A stretch of 64,000 nt of DNA from the NCBI GenBank assembly GCA_021788095.1, contig JAJYLB010000008.1:47663-111662 (forward strand), given 5' to 3'. Below, piece by piece: positions 1 through 8,786 of the stretch. The notes below the pieces were generated by a model that ran no database searches, was not told the origin of the DNA, and worked only from the letters and a program-made list of their open reading frames with translations. The stretch comes from Acidobacteriota bacterium (lineage in GTDB: Bacteria; Acidobacteriota; Terriglobia; Acidiferrales; UBA7541). Position numbers and translations under genes: made by a program. Each line of letters opens with the position of its first letter. The stretch's first letter is position 1.

Positions 1-314
1 ACCCGCCGGTGATCGGCAGGTTCCCGGCGGCGGGCGATCAGACCTCGCTTCTCCAAGCGGTCAAGCAACCGGGTGATGTCGGGGTCTCGGGTAATCATGC
101 GTTTGGCGATTTCGCCGCACACCAGGCCTTCGGGAGCCCCGCGGAGGATCCGCAGGACGTTGTACTGGGTGAGAGAGAGATGCTCCGCCTTGATCGCGCG
201 AGCCGGGCCGGCGGAAAGAAGGTCCGCGGTGCGCCACATGTCCAAGAACGCCGCTTCCTCCAGGGCGGGGGTCGCCGGCTGCCCGGCGCCTGCGGGGCGT
301 GCCTGCTCCTTCAT
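1..314 (-). CDS. MarR-family transcriptional regulator (partial, C-terminus beyond the window)
   Basis: Reading leftward from an ATG at 314-312, an open frame of 104 codons runs off the window edge. It contains a winged-helix segment typical of MarR proteins: LTQYNVLRIL, then an ITRDPDITRLLDRLEKRGLI recognition helix, then the wing start ARRREPADHRRV. The family usually represses efflux, stress or catabolic genes and releases DNA on binding a phenolic or oxidised ligand. It is divergent from the secreted protein at 488, so it may control that gene or itself. The C-terminal dimerisation helices are outside the window, and the ligand cannot be predicted. The family call is secure; the target is not known. 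Confidence 0.85.
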   Translation of the reverse strand, partial: MKEQARPAGAGQPATPALEEAAFLDMWRTADLLSAGPARAIKAEHLSLTQYNVLRILRGAPEGLVCGEIAKRMITRDPDITRLLDRLEKRGLIARRREPADHRR

Positions 315-352
315 ATTAGAGATATTATATGTTGCAACGACAAAAGCCAAAA
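315..352 (-). promoter_or_regulatory. Putative promoter of the MarR gene, possibly leaderless
   Basis: An AT-rich island sits in GC-rich DNA immediately before the marR start. On the minus strand a perfect TATAAT (329-324) lies 17 nt downstream of a weak TTTTGG, and only about nine bases separate it from the ATG. That would give a nearly leaderless transcript, and no Shine-Dalgarno is visible. The 8-bp palindrome GTTGCAAC (331-338) overlaps the spacer and could be an operator half. This is a pattern reading only. Confidence 0.35.
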
Positions 353-487
353 CGGCCAGTACACCCGGCAGGCGGCAGGAAGCTAGAATAGGGGTGGGGA
401 AAGAACGATGGGGAACACCCGGGAAAGGCAACCCTCGTTACCAAGGAAGGTTCTCACCGAGACGAGCGCTGAGGAGGCGAGCGGAAA

Positions 488-1438
488 ATGTTGTTCACGT
501 GTGGCGATGGCCTCAGGAATAGGAGACGGCACGTTGCTGTGTGGTCGCTCCTGGTGTTGGCGGCACTGTCACTTCCTTCACCGTTGCGGGCGCAGCAACA
601 AGGGCCGATCACGCCCCCTCCGGTAGCGCCGCCTTTGACCATTCCCGTGCCTGCCGGCCAGCCGTCCAAGCCTCAGCCGGCATCCAAGCCTCAAAACCAG
701 GGAAAACCCCAGCAGGTTTCCTACCCCATCACCCACGAGCCGCCTTCGACCCCGGTGGACCAGATCATTCAGCATTTCGCCGCGCACGAGGCCGAATTCC
801 GGACCGCGATCAATGGCTACACCTACCGGAAAACGGTCATCGTGCAGACCATCGACTCCGAAGGGGATGTAGATGGCGAATACCGTATGACGACCGACAT
901 CACCTATAGCCCATCGGGTCAGCGCTACGAAAAGGTCACCGATGCACCCGTTCCCACGCTCACGCGCATCTCCCTCAGCCCGGAGGACCTGGCGGACCTG
1001 AGGAATATCCAGCCGTTCGTTCTCACCACCTCGGAACTGCCCAAGTACAACGTCACGTACGTTGGCCGGCAAAGAGTGGACTACGTGCATACCTACGTCT
1101 TCGACGTGGCGCCGAAAAAAATCGAGAAACACCAGAGGTATTTCCAGGGACGCGTTTGGGTGGATGTCCACGACCTGGCTATCGTCAAGACCGATGGGAA
1201 AGCGGTTCCGGACATCCGCAAGGGCAGTGAGGAAAATCTGTTTCCCAGCTTCACGTCCTACCGCGAGAATATCAAGGGCACCTACTGGTTCCCCGTCTAC
1301 ACCTACGCCGACGACGTTCTGCATTTCGGCTTGGGTTACGGGGGCGACGTTCACGTCCAAATGATCATCCGCTGGACGGACTACAAACGCTTCCGGGTCT
1401 CGGTCAAAGTCGTCGGCTCGCCCCAGCCGCATCCCTGA
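488..1438 (+). CDS. Secreted protein of unknown function, outer-membrane lipoprotein-sorting-like
   Basis: The protein has 316 residues. A hydrophobic stretch (about residues 18-34) ends in PLRAQQQ, a good signal-peptidase site, and a Pro/Gln/Lys-rich linker (about 36-75) follows. The folded part (about 85-310) is rich in beta-strand-like segments such as YTYRKTVIVQTID and GRVWVDVHDLAIVKTDG, resembling LolA/outer-membrane lipoprotein-sorting-type proteins common in Acidobacteriota. A GAGG lies about nine bases before the ATG, although the n-region is long and a later GTG start is possible. It stands alone, divergent from marR. The function is unknown. Confidence 0.7.
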   Translation: MLFTCGDGLRNRRRHVAVWSLLVLAALSLPSPLRAQQQGPITPPPVAPPLTIPVPAGQPSKPQPASKPQNQGKPQQVSYPITHEPPSTPVDQIIQHFAAHEAEFRTAINGYTYRKTVIVQTIDSEGDVDGEYRMTTDITYSPSGQRYEKVTDAPVPTLTRISLSPEDLADLRNIQPFVLTTSELPKYNVTYVGRQRVDYVHTYVFDVAPKKIEKHQRYFQGRVWVDVHDLAIVKTDGKAVPDIRKGSEENLFPSFTSYRENIKGTYWFPVYTYADDVLHFGLGYGGDVHVQMIIRWTDYKRFRVSVKVVGSPQPHP

Positions 1439-1703
1439 AGCAGGGGACAGGTGACCCGCCCGCCTCCGGCGGGCGTCGGCGGCAAGGCAGGGAGCAGGGG
1501 GGACGGCGAGCGAACGGCGAAAAGCAGATTCCTCCCGACGGTCGGAATGAAGATCCTCGAGGAACGACGGACGGCAGTAGCGGGGGTGAAGCGCGCACCG
1601 CTTCTCTTCTTCGCGGTAGGGGGCGCCGTAGGTGCCCCTGCGCGCGTAACTGAATCGGTCGAACAATCGGAACCATCGGAAATGACAGATAGCGGAGGAA
1701 CCC

Positions 1704-2582
1704 ATGGCGGTGAAACAACTCTCTGCGGGTGTGTCCGGCAGCCTTTCGCTGGGCGGAGAACTCTCCGTGCATCGCCTCGGTTTCGGCGCGATGCGTATCA
1801 CGGGAGAAGGCATTTGGGGCCCTCCGAAGAATCGCGCCGAAGCGATAGCCGTGTTACGCCGGATGGCGGAGCTTGACGTTAATTTCATCGACACGGCGGA
1901 CTCCTATGGTCCCGGCGTGAGTGAAGAGCTGATTGCGGAGGTTTTGTCCCCTTACCCGAAGAATCTGGTGATTGCCACCAAGGCCGGCTGGAATCGGCCC
2001 GGACCGGGCCAATGGACCCACGATGCTACTTCCGCGCATCTTCGCAGTGCGGTCGAAGGCAGCCTGCGAAGACTGCGAATCGAGCGCATTGACTTGCTCC
2101 AACTGCACGCGCCGGATCACTTGGTGCCTTTCGAGGATTCCGTCGCGACCTTAGCCCGACTCAAGAACGAAGGAAAGATACGGCTCATCGGACTTTCCAA
2201 CGTGACGCAGGAACACATCGCGCGCGCGCGCCGCATCACCCCGATTGCTTCGGTGCAGAATCGGTACAGCTTCGCCGATCGGGAATGGGACTATGTGGTG
2301 GATTATTGCGAACGCAACGGCCTGGCCTTCATTCCGTGGTTCCCCTTGGGCGCTGGCCGAGTTGCCGGCCAGATCCCCGATCGGATCGTACAAACGCACG
2401 TTGCCACCCCGTTCCAAATCGCGATTGCGTGGCTCTTGAAACGATCGCCGGTCATGCTGCCGATTCCCGGAACTTCGTCGGTGAAGCATCTCGAAGAGAA
2501 TGTCGCCGCAGCCGCCTTAAAACTTACCGACGAAGAGTTTCAAACACTTTCGCAAGCACCGGAATTGGCGGCTAGCCGCTGA
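1704..2582 (+). CDS. Aldo/keto reductase
   Basis: The 292-residue protein has the (beta/alpha)8 aldo/keto-reductase signature. The catalytic tetrad can be placed as D63 and Y68 (FIDTADSYG), K93 (ATKAGW) and H135 (LLQLHAPD). The C-terminal IPGTSSVKHLEENV is the NADP-phosphate-binding loop of the family. It reduces aldehydes or ketones with NADPH in the cytoplasm; the substrate is not predictable. The ATG follows a GGAGG. It is a single gene with no obvious partner and may only flank the nucleobase block. Confidence 0.9.
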   Translation: MAVKQLSAGVSGSLSLGGELSVHRLGFGAMRITGEGIWGPPKNRAEAIAVLRRMAELDVNFIDTADSYGPGVSEELIAEVLSPYPKNLVIATKAGWNRPGPGQWTHDATSAHLRSAVEGSLRRLRIERIDLLQLHAPDHLVPFEDSVATLARLKNEGKIRLIGLSNVTQEHIARARRITPIASVQNRYSFADREWDYVVDYCERNGLAFIPWFPLGAGRVAGQIPDRIVQTHVATPFQIAIAWLLKRSPVMLPIPGTSSVKHLEENVAAAALKLTDEEFQTLSQAPELAASR

Positions 2583-3024
2583 ATTCCCGGCGGTGGTTCC
2601 TCGATCCGGCCTGACGTAACCAGACAGAGGGGAAGGCAGGGCACAGGTCAAAGGGAACAGGGGTCGGGGACGAGCAGCAAATAGCAGGTTCGTCCCGGCG
2701 TGTGGCGCGACAACTGGGCTGGGGGCCGGGCGGCGCGCTGCCAGCAACGTGCTGCGACCCCCGTGGCGCGGGTGCCTGCCCCGATTCTTTCGGTCGGCGT
2801 CCCGCCCGCGACCTTTGGAGCCCGCGCCGAACCAACCGAGCGCACAGCCCGCACACCCAGCCATTCCCGCGAACGCGGGAGTCCAGTCGTGTCAACGCAC
2901 CGCACTAAAATGTCTGTCTAGAGGAGCAGGCTCCTACGATTTTGTGGCACCAAGCGCTGGGTGTGCGCGGCGGGATTGCCGCACCGAGTGCGGACGGCGA
3001 GCAATTTGGTAGTTTCCCCGGGTT
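2583..3024. other. 442-bp non-coding spacer
   Basis: No credible gene was found on either strand; the short open frames here have no recognisable motifs or ribosome sites. It holds two small palindromes (see 2865-2935) and ends where the duplicated npdG segment begins. Confidence 0.6.
2865..2935. repeat. Two short REP-like palindromes
   Basis: TCCCGCG-AA-CGCGGGA (2865-2880) is a 7-bp perfect stem with a 2-base loop. It is followed by AGTCCAG, like the widespread 'TTCCCGCGAAAGCGGGAATCCAG' type of dispersed palindrome. AGGAGC-AG-GCTCCT (2922-2935) is a second one. Neither is followed by a T-run, so they look more like dispersed repeats than terminators. Confidence 0.45.
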
Positions 3025-3300
3025 TAGCCGTCAGGCGCGGCATGGGCTCGAAGGGGCGGCCGAGAAGGTCGGCGTCTATTCCGCCGGCGGGACAGGCAAA
3101 CCGGTGAAGCGAAGGCCTGCGGCGTGCACTTCATAGCGCACATTGATGGCGATCAGCAGCGCGGCCAACTGCTCGGCCAAGCGCGCCATTTCGAGCGGGC
3201 CACCGTTGATTGCGCGGACGCCGGGAATCTTCTCGGCGAGTTTCATCGCCGTCCGGCGAGCGGTTTCGTCGCTCGAGCAGACCACCACATCGCAGCCGGC
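3025..3300. repeat. Direct repeat copy A: truncated duplicate of the npdG 3' end
   Basis: This stretch matches 3997-4272 at a constant offset of 972 bases with only scattered substitutions. It covers the last ~75 codons of npdG plus ~50 bases downstream of its stop. In the minus frame ending at 3076 it still encodes CDVVVCSSDETARRTAM through GLRFTGLPVPPAE. The N-terminal Rossmann half is missing, and the sequence upstream (3301-3387) is unrelated. It is therefore a gene remnant made by segmental duplication, not a functional reductase. Confidence 0.85.
3076..3300 (-). pseudogene. npdG fragment (C-terminal part only)
   Basis: About 75 codons are homologous to the C-terminal domain of the intact npdG at 4047-4730, and the stop codon is in the same place. 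The conserved part lacks the GGTGAEGMGLARR nucleotide-binding motif and any start at the homologous position. The frame continues upstream to 3387 only through unrelated sequence. Substitutions relative to the intact copy are few, and several are synonymous or conservative (for example S to A at the penultimate residue), so the duplication looks fairly recent. Confidence 0.8.
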
Positions 3301-3441
3301 GGCTTCTCGTTCTTCTGGCCGATCCTCACCTGGAAGCCCTGCACGGTTTGTCGGAACAAGTCTTAGGCCGTGATTTCTCTGCGGCACGCGGAAATTTCCG
3401 AGTAGCGCATAGCCCTCTGGGTTAAAATCTGAGCGCCCGAA

Positions 3442-3714
3442 ATGGTGCCTCCCGATCCTCTAAAACCGATACGGTTTTCCCCTCATGCTGCGGAGCAGTG
3501 CATTGAACGAGGGACGAGCGAGGACGAAGTCCGCTACGCGATACAGCACGGAACTCGCGAAGCCGCCAAACGTGAGCGATGGCTCTACCGGTGCAACTTC
3601 CAGTACAATTCGAGGTAGCAGGGCCGCGCTTACGCGGTAAAGCAGGTTGCCCCGGTCGTGGTAGTGACGGGAGCCGAGATCGTCGTTGTGACCGTCTACA
3701 CGTTCTACTTCTGA
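3442..3714 (+). pseudogene. DUF4258-type (toxin-like) gene interrupted by an in-frame TAG
   Basis: From ATG 3442 the frame reads FSPHAAEQCIERGTSEDEVRYAIQ through RCNFQYNSR, then TAG (3616-3618), then QGRAYAVKQVAPVVVV and TVYTFYF before TGA at 3714. Both halves match the DUF4258 pattern, an N-terminal 'HA..qm.eRgi' helix and a C-terminal 'vKqv...ivvvTVytfYf' strand. Family members usually have Trp near the stop position, so a single TGG-to-TAG change would explain it. DUF4258 genes commonly pair with DUF2283 genes in toxin-antitoxin-like modules, and a DUF2283 gene follows 12 bases downstream. Either the module is inactivated, or the product is a 58-residue truncation. Confidence 0.75.
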
Positions 3715-3726
3715 GGCGAGGCCGCG

Positions 3727-3945
3727 ATGAAGATCACCTACGACAAGGAAGTGGACGCACTCTACATTCGCCTGCTTGAAGGCGAGTACGAATGCCATAC
3801 GCTTCGGCTCACGGACGAGATCAGTCTCAACATCGGTGAAGGGGAAATCCTGGTTGGCATCGAAGTGCTTGATGCTAAGGAATTGCTGGGGCGGGGCGAC
3901 CTGCCCAAAGTTGTTCTCGAAAACCTTTCCGTCGTCCAACCCTAA
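3727..3945 (+). CDS. DUF2283 small protein (antitoxin-like)
   Basis: This 72-residue protein starts MKITYDKEVDALYIRLLEG and continues with DEISLNIGEGEILVGIEVLDA, the canonical DUF2283 pattern. Its length is normal for the family. DUF2283 proteins often sit directly behind a DUF4258 gene and are thought to act as the antidote half. Here the partner upstream carries a nonsense codon while this gene is intact, which is the expected order of decay because losing the antidote first would be costly. The toxin-antitoxin role is inferred from gene order, not shown for this family member. Confidence 0.75.
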   Translation: MKITYDKEVDALYIRLLEGEYECHTLRLTDEISLNIGEGEILVGIEVLDAKELLGRGDLPKVVLENLSVVQP

Positions 3946-3996
3946 TTCGCGAATCGCACGAAGCGACTGATCAAGATTCCCAACCGGCGAAGCGCG

Positions 3997-4272
3997 TAGC
4001 CATCAGGCGCGGCACGGGCTCGAAGGGGGGCCGAGGAAGTCGGCGTCTATTCAGACGGCGGGACAGGCAAACCGGTGAAGCGAAGGCCTGCGGCGTGCAC
4101 TTTATAACGCACATTGATGGCGATCAGCAGCGCAGTCAACTGCTCGGCCAAGCGCGCCATTTCGAGAGGGCCACCGTTGATCGCGCGGACGCCGGGAATC
4201 TTCTCGGCGAGTTCCATCGCCGTTCGGCGAGCGGTTTCGTCGCTCGAGCAGACCACCACATCGCAATCGGCC
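3997..4272. repeat. Direct repeat copy B (within the intact npdG)
   Basis: This is the source copy of the duplicated segment at 3025-3300. The match starts in the spacer downstream of npdG (TAGCCATCAGGCGCGG against TAGCCGTCAGGCGCGG) and ends inside the gene at the CDVVVCSSDE codons. The DUF4258/DUF2283 pair lies between the two copies, so the duplication and the pair may have arrived in one rearrangement. Confidence 0.85.
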
Positions 4273-4730
4273 GGCTTGTCGTCTTTCAGCAGTTCAGCCG
4301 AGAGTGAGTGAAAGGCGGCGGCAACCACCACTCCTTTCGGGACAAGCTCGGCCGCCTGCTCGGCCGCCGAGCCCTGCCAGACGCCCAGCGTGCGCGTCGC
4401 GCGACCGCCCACCGTCGCGGCCAGCGGCACGGTGGTATCGATCAATACCGTGCCCGGCTGGAAGGCCGACTTCAATCCCTGAAGCGTGCTTGCCTGCGAA
4501 GTAAACGGGACCGTCAGCACCGCGACGTTTGCCGCAGCCACCGCCGCCGCGTTTTCTCGTCCCTGGATGCGCGCGCCGGGCACGGCCCTGGCGATTTCGG
4601 CGGCGCGCTCGGCCGCCCGCCCTTCGTCACGCGAACCAATGATTACCGTTTCTCCCGCCAGCGCCCAGCGCCGGGCCAGCCCCATGCCTTCGGCCCCGGT
4701 TCCTCCCACAATCGCAATCACACGTTCCAC
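4047..4730 (-). CDS. npdG: F420-dependent NADP oxidoreductase (NpdG/Fno)
   Basis: The enzyme transfers hydride between F420H2 and NADP+, linking the F420 pool to NADPH. Starting at GTG 4730, preceded by GAGG, it has 227 residues, the usual length. The N-terminal Rossmann motif is GGTGAEGMGLARR (residues 9-21). GSR at 32-34 suits binding of the NADP 2'-phosphate. AAAFHSLSAELL and the C-terminal GGPLEMARLAEQLTALLIAIN are typical of the family. An upstream in-frame ATG at 4901 would run into hydA and is rejected. It lies 85 bases behind dihydropyrimidinase at the end of the pyrimidine operon, suggesting redox balancing for that pathway. The C-terminal part is duplicated at 3076-3300. Confidence 0.9.
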   Translation of the reverse strand: MERVIAIVGGTGAEGMGLARRWALAGETVIIGSRDEGRAAERAAEIARAVPGARIQGRENAAAVAAANVAVLTVPFTSQASTLQGLKSAFQPGTVLIDTTVPLAATVGGRATRTLGVWQGSAAEQAAELVPKGVVVAAAFHSLSAELLKDDKPADCDVVVCSSDETARRTAMELAEKIPGVRAINGGPLEMARLAEQLTALLIAINVRYKVHAAGLRFTGLPVPPSE

Positions 4731-4815
4731 GGCAACCTCGCTCGGTAAACGAAATTCGTTTCGGCCTTGGGGCTCCGACCCTCGAAAAGTCGCGTCACGA
4801 ACCTCCGACTCGGGG

Positions 4816-6207
4816 CTAAAGAGTCCCGTGGGTCTGCCGGCGGAGGAACGATCCGCGGCCGGGCCGGCCCAGAAACTCCCCGTCGTCCAGAATGACTTCA
4901 CCCCGGCTGAGCACAGTCCGGGGAACGCCCTTCACCCGCATTCCCTCGAACATGGAGTAGTCCACATTCATATGGTGGGTCTTGGCGCTGAGCACGCTTT
5001 CCGCCTCGGGATCGAAGATGACAAGGTCGGCGTCGGAACCGACAGCGATCGTCCCCTTGCGCGGATAGAGGCCAAAGAGCTTGGCCGGCGCCGTCGCCAC
5101 CAGTTGCACAAAGCGATTGGGCGAGAAGTGGCCGCCATGAACGCCGCCGCTATAGGTAAGGCTCAAGCGGTGCTCGACTCCGGGACCTCCGTTGGGGATT
5201 TTCGTGAAATCGTTCTTGCCCATCTCTTTCTGCTCCTTGAAACAGAAGGGGCAGTGGTCCGTGGAAACCACCTGGAGATCGTCCTGGGCGAGCCCGTGCC
5301 AGAGCTTCTCCTGATTCCACTTTTCCCTCACCGGGGGAGAGAAAACGTATTTGGCGCCCTCGAACCCGGGCACATCGATATTCTCGAGCGAGAGGAACAG
5401 GTACTGGGGGCACGTTTCGGCGAAGACGGGCAGGCCGCGCTCGCGCGCCTCCCGCACGCGGTCGAGCGCCTGGCTGCAAGAGAGATGGACGATGTACACC
5501 GGAGCACCGGCCATTTCGGCCAGTGCGATGGCCCGGCCCGTCGCTTCGGCCTCGGCCACGGTCGGCCGGGTGAGCGCGTGGTATTTGGGCGCGCGTTTCC
5601 CTTCGGCGAGAGCCCGCTGCACGATCACGTCGATCGCGCCGCCGTTTTCCGCGTGCAGGCAGATGAGGGCGCCCGTATCGGCCGCGGCAGACATCGCGCG
5701 GAAGATCGTGGCGTCGTCGAGCAGGAAGACGCCCGGGTAGGCCATGAAGAGCTTGAAGCTGGTGACGCCCTCGCTCACGAGCGCTTTCATCTCCTTCGCG
5801 TGAGCGTCGCTGAATTCCGTGACGATGCAATGGAAGGCGTAGTCGATGGTCGCTTTGTTTTCGGCCTTCTTCATCCACGTGTCGAACGCCTGCCGCAGCG
5901 TCTGACCGTGATACTGAATGGCGAAATCGACGAGCGTGGTCGTTCCGCCCCAGGCGGCGGCGCGCGTGCCGGTCTCGAAATCGTCGGAACTGGTGGTGCC
6001 GCCGAAGGGCATGTCCAGGTGCGTGTGCACGTCGATGCCGCCGGGCATCACCATCCGTCCGGCCGCGTCGATGGTGCGCCGGGCCCCCTCGGCCGGCAGG
6101 TCGCGCGCGATGGCAATGATTTTGCCGCCGGCGATGGCGATGTCGGCGGAGTAGGTGTCGGTGGCGGTTACGATCTTGCCGTTGCGAATCTGCGTGTCGT
6201 AGGGCAT
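4816..6207 (-). CDS. hydA: Dihydropyrimidinase / D-hydantoinase
   Basis: This cytoplasmic amidohydrolase of 463 residues hydrolyses 5,6-dihydrouracil or dihydrothymine to N-carbamoyl-beta-amino acids. The binuclear metal site is complete: H61 and H63 (DVHTHLD), carboxylated K152 (SFKLFMAYPG), H185 (CLHAENG), H241 (IVHLSC) and D317 (STDHCPF). The start follows GGGAG. It lies 18 bases behind the LLM oxidoreductase and belongs to the upb - aminotransferase - ALDH - LLM operon, which fixes its role in reductive pyrimidine catabolism. A homologue called hyuA accompanies ygeWXY/ssnA/ygfK clusters in some anaerobes, so this single copy could also serve the purine-ureide cluster at 52-63 kb. Confidence 0.95.
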   Translation of the reverse strand: MPYDTQIRNGKIVTATDTYSADIAIAGGKIIAIARDLPAEGARRTIDAAGRMVMPGGIDVHTHLDMPFGGTTSSDDFETGTRAAAWGGTTTLVDFAIQYHGQTLRQAFDTWMKKAENKATIDYAFHCIVTEFSDAHAKEMKALVSEGVTSFKLFMAYPGVFLLDDATIFRAMSAAADTGALICLHAENGGAIDVIVQRALAEGKRAPKYHALTRPTVAEAEATGRAIALAEMAGAPVYIVHLSCSQALDRVREARERGLPVFAETCPQYLFLSLENIDVPGFEGAKYVFSPPVREKWNQEKLWHGLAQDDLQVVSTDHCPFCFKEQKEMGKNDFTKIPNGGPGVEHRLSLTYSGGVHGGHFSPNRFVQLVATAPAKLFGLYPRKGTIAVGSDADLVIFDPEAESVLSAKTHHMNVDYSMFEGMRVKGVPRTVLSRGEVILDDGEFLGRPGRGSFLRRQTHGTL

Positions 6208-6225
6208 GTTCGTCTCCCTGGCGTC

Positions 6226-7215
<990 letters not shown>

Positions 7216-7260
7216 GGCGCTGCCTCCGTCGTGAGTGGCGAAGAGGTCTTTCTCGCGGCG

Positions 7261-8757
7261 TCAATACGTGCGCGACTCGCGTTTGCCGCCGGTGAAGTCG
7301 ATGTAAACGCTCTTGACCTCGGTGAAGAAGTCCACGGCCACATGGCCCATCTCCCGGAGTCCGATTCCGGTCGCCTTCATGCCGCCGAAGGGAAGATGCG
7401 CCTCGCCCCCGACGGTCGGGGAATTGATATGGGTGATGCCGGTCTCGATCCGCTCGATGAAGGCGAACATCTTGGCCCCGTCGTTGGTGTAGAGCGCGCT
7501 GGAAAGGCCGTAGCGCACCGAATTGGCAACGCCGAGGGCTTCCTCGAAGTCCCGCACCCGCACCACCGAGAGCACCGGCCCGAAGATTTCGTCCTGGGCG
7601 AGCGCGCTGTCGGGGGCGACATCGTCGAAAATCGTGATCGGCACGAAATACCCGCGATCGTAGGTCCCGCCGGTGAGCCGTTCGCCTCCCAACAGCAAAC
7701 GGGCCTCCTTCTTGCCCATCTCGATGTAGCGGTAATCGGTCTCGAGCTGCTGCTCGTTCACCGCCGGGCCCATGTCCACGTCGGGATCCAGGCCGTTGCC
7801 TACCTTCCAGGCCCTCGCGCGGCTCACGATCGATTCCAGGAAGCGATCGGCAACGTCTTCCTCGATCACTACGCGGCTGGTCGCCGTGCAGCGCTGGCCG
7901 GTGGAAGCGAAGGCCCCGTAGAGCGCCGCCTCGACAGCCAGCTCGATATTTGCGTCACCGAGCACCACCAGGGGGTTCTTTCCCCCCATTTCGCACTGAC
8001 ACTTTTTCGACCTCTCGGCCCCGCTGCCGTAGATGCGCGCACCCACCTCATTCGATCCGGTGAAGGAGATGGCCTGGACGTCCGGATGCTCGAGCAGCGC
8101 GCCGCCGGCCTCCTTGCCCGAGCCGATCACCATGTTCACCACTCCGGCCGGGACGCCCGCGTCCTGGAAGATTTCCACCACGAGCGCCGCGGTTTGCGCA
8201 GTGTAAGTGGAGGGTTTGAGCACGACCGTGTTTCCCGCAACGATAGCCGGCGCGATCTTCCACACCGGAATCGAGACGGGGAAATTCCAGGGGGTGATCG
8301 CGCCCACCACGCCCATCGGCTGCCGGAGGGTGTAGACGAAGTTATTCGGCAGATCGCTCGGCAGCGTTTCGCCGGAGAGGCGCGTTCCTTCCCCGGCCAT
8401 GAATTCCAGGATGCGCACCGACTTGATGACTTCTCCCTGGGCGTCTTTGAGCGTCTTACCCTCTTCCCGCGTCATCAGCCGGGCCAGATCTTCCTTCCGC
8501 TGCTCCATCAGCAGCGCGGCGCGCGCAAGCATCCGGCCGCGGGCCGGGGCCGGCACCGCCCGCCAGGCCGGGAATGCCGCGCGAGCGGCCTCAACGGCGT
8601 CGCGCGCTTCCGCGGCGGTCGAGAGGGGCACCACGGAAACCACTTCCTCCAGATCCGCGGGGTTTCGCCGCTCGACCCAGCGCGTCGTTCGCGAGGCGAC
8701 CCATTCCCCATGGATGAAATTACGGCAGATTCGCCCTTGGGTGGCTGGCGTAGCCAT
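7261..8757 (-). CDS. NAD(P)-dependent aldehyde dehydrogenase (malonate-semialdehyde or related)
   Basis: This 498-residue ALDH has the full active site: N158 (PWNFP), general base E256 (CEMGGKNP) and nucleophile C290 (STGQRCTAT). The sequence type resembles ketoglutarate-semialdehyde dehydrogenases. The gene sits between the transaminase (29 bases upstream) and the LLM gene, so the expected substrate is the semialdehyde formed by transaminating beta-alanine or beta-aminoisobutyrate. A separate CoA-acylating MmsA lies at 19.6 kb, and having both suggests that uracil and thymine products are handled by different enzymes. The start follows GGGAG. Confidence 0.9.
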   Translation of the reverse strand: MATPATQGRICRNFIHGEWVASRTTRWVERRNPADLEEVVSVVPLSTAAEARDAVEAARAAFPAWRAVPAPARGRMLARAALLMEQRKEDLARLMTREEGKTLKDAQGEVIKSVRILEFMAGEGTRLSGETLPSDLPNNFVYTLRQPMGVVGAITPWNFPVSIPVWKIAPAIVAGNTVVLKPSTYTAQTAALVVEIFQDAGVPAGVVNMVIGSGKEAGGALLEHPDVQAISFTGSNEVGARIYGSGAERSKKCQCEMGGKNPLVVLGDANIELAVEAALYGAFASTGQRCTATSRVVIEEDVADRFLESIVSRARAWKVGNGLDPDVDMGPAVNEQQLETDYRYIEMGKKEARLLLGGERLTGGTYDRGYFVPITIFDDVAPDSALAQDEIFGPVLSVVRVRDFEEALGVANSVRYGLSSALYTNDGAKMFAFIERIETGITHINSPTVGGEAHLPFGGMKATGIGLREMGHVAVDFFTEVKSVYIDFTGGKRESRTY

Positions 8758-8786
8758 GTTTCACACTCCCTGGCTGGCGCCGGCCG

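Noticed and set aside
3616..3618. Programmed read-through or alternative decoding of TAG in the DUF4258 frame
   Set aside because: No other gene in the window shows internal TAG codons and no downstream structure is evident; a simple nonsense mutation is enough.
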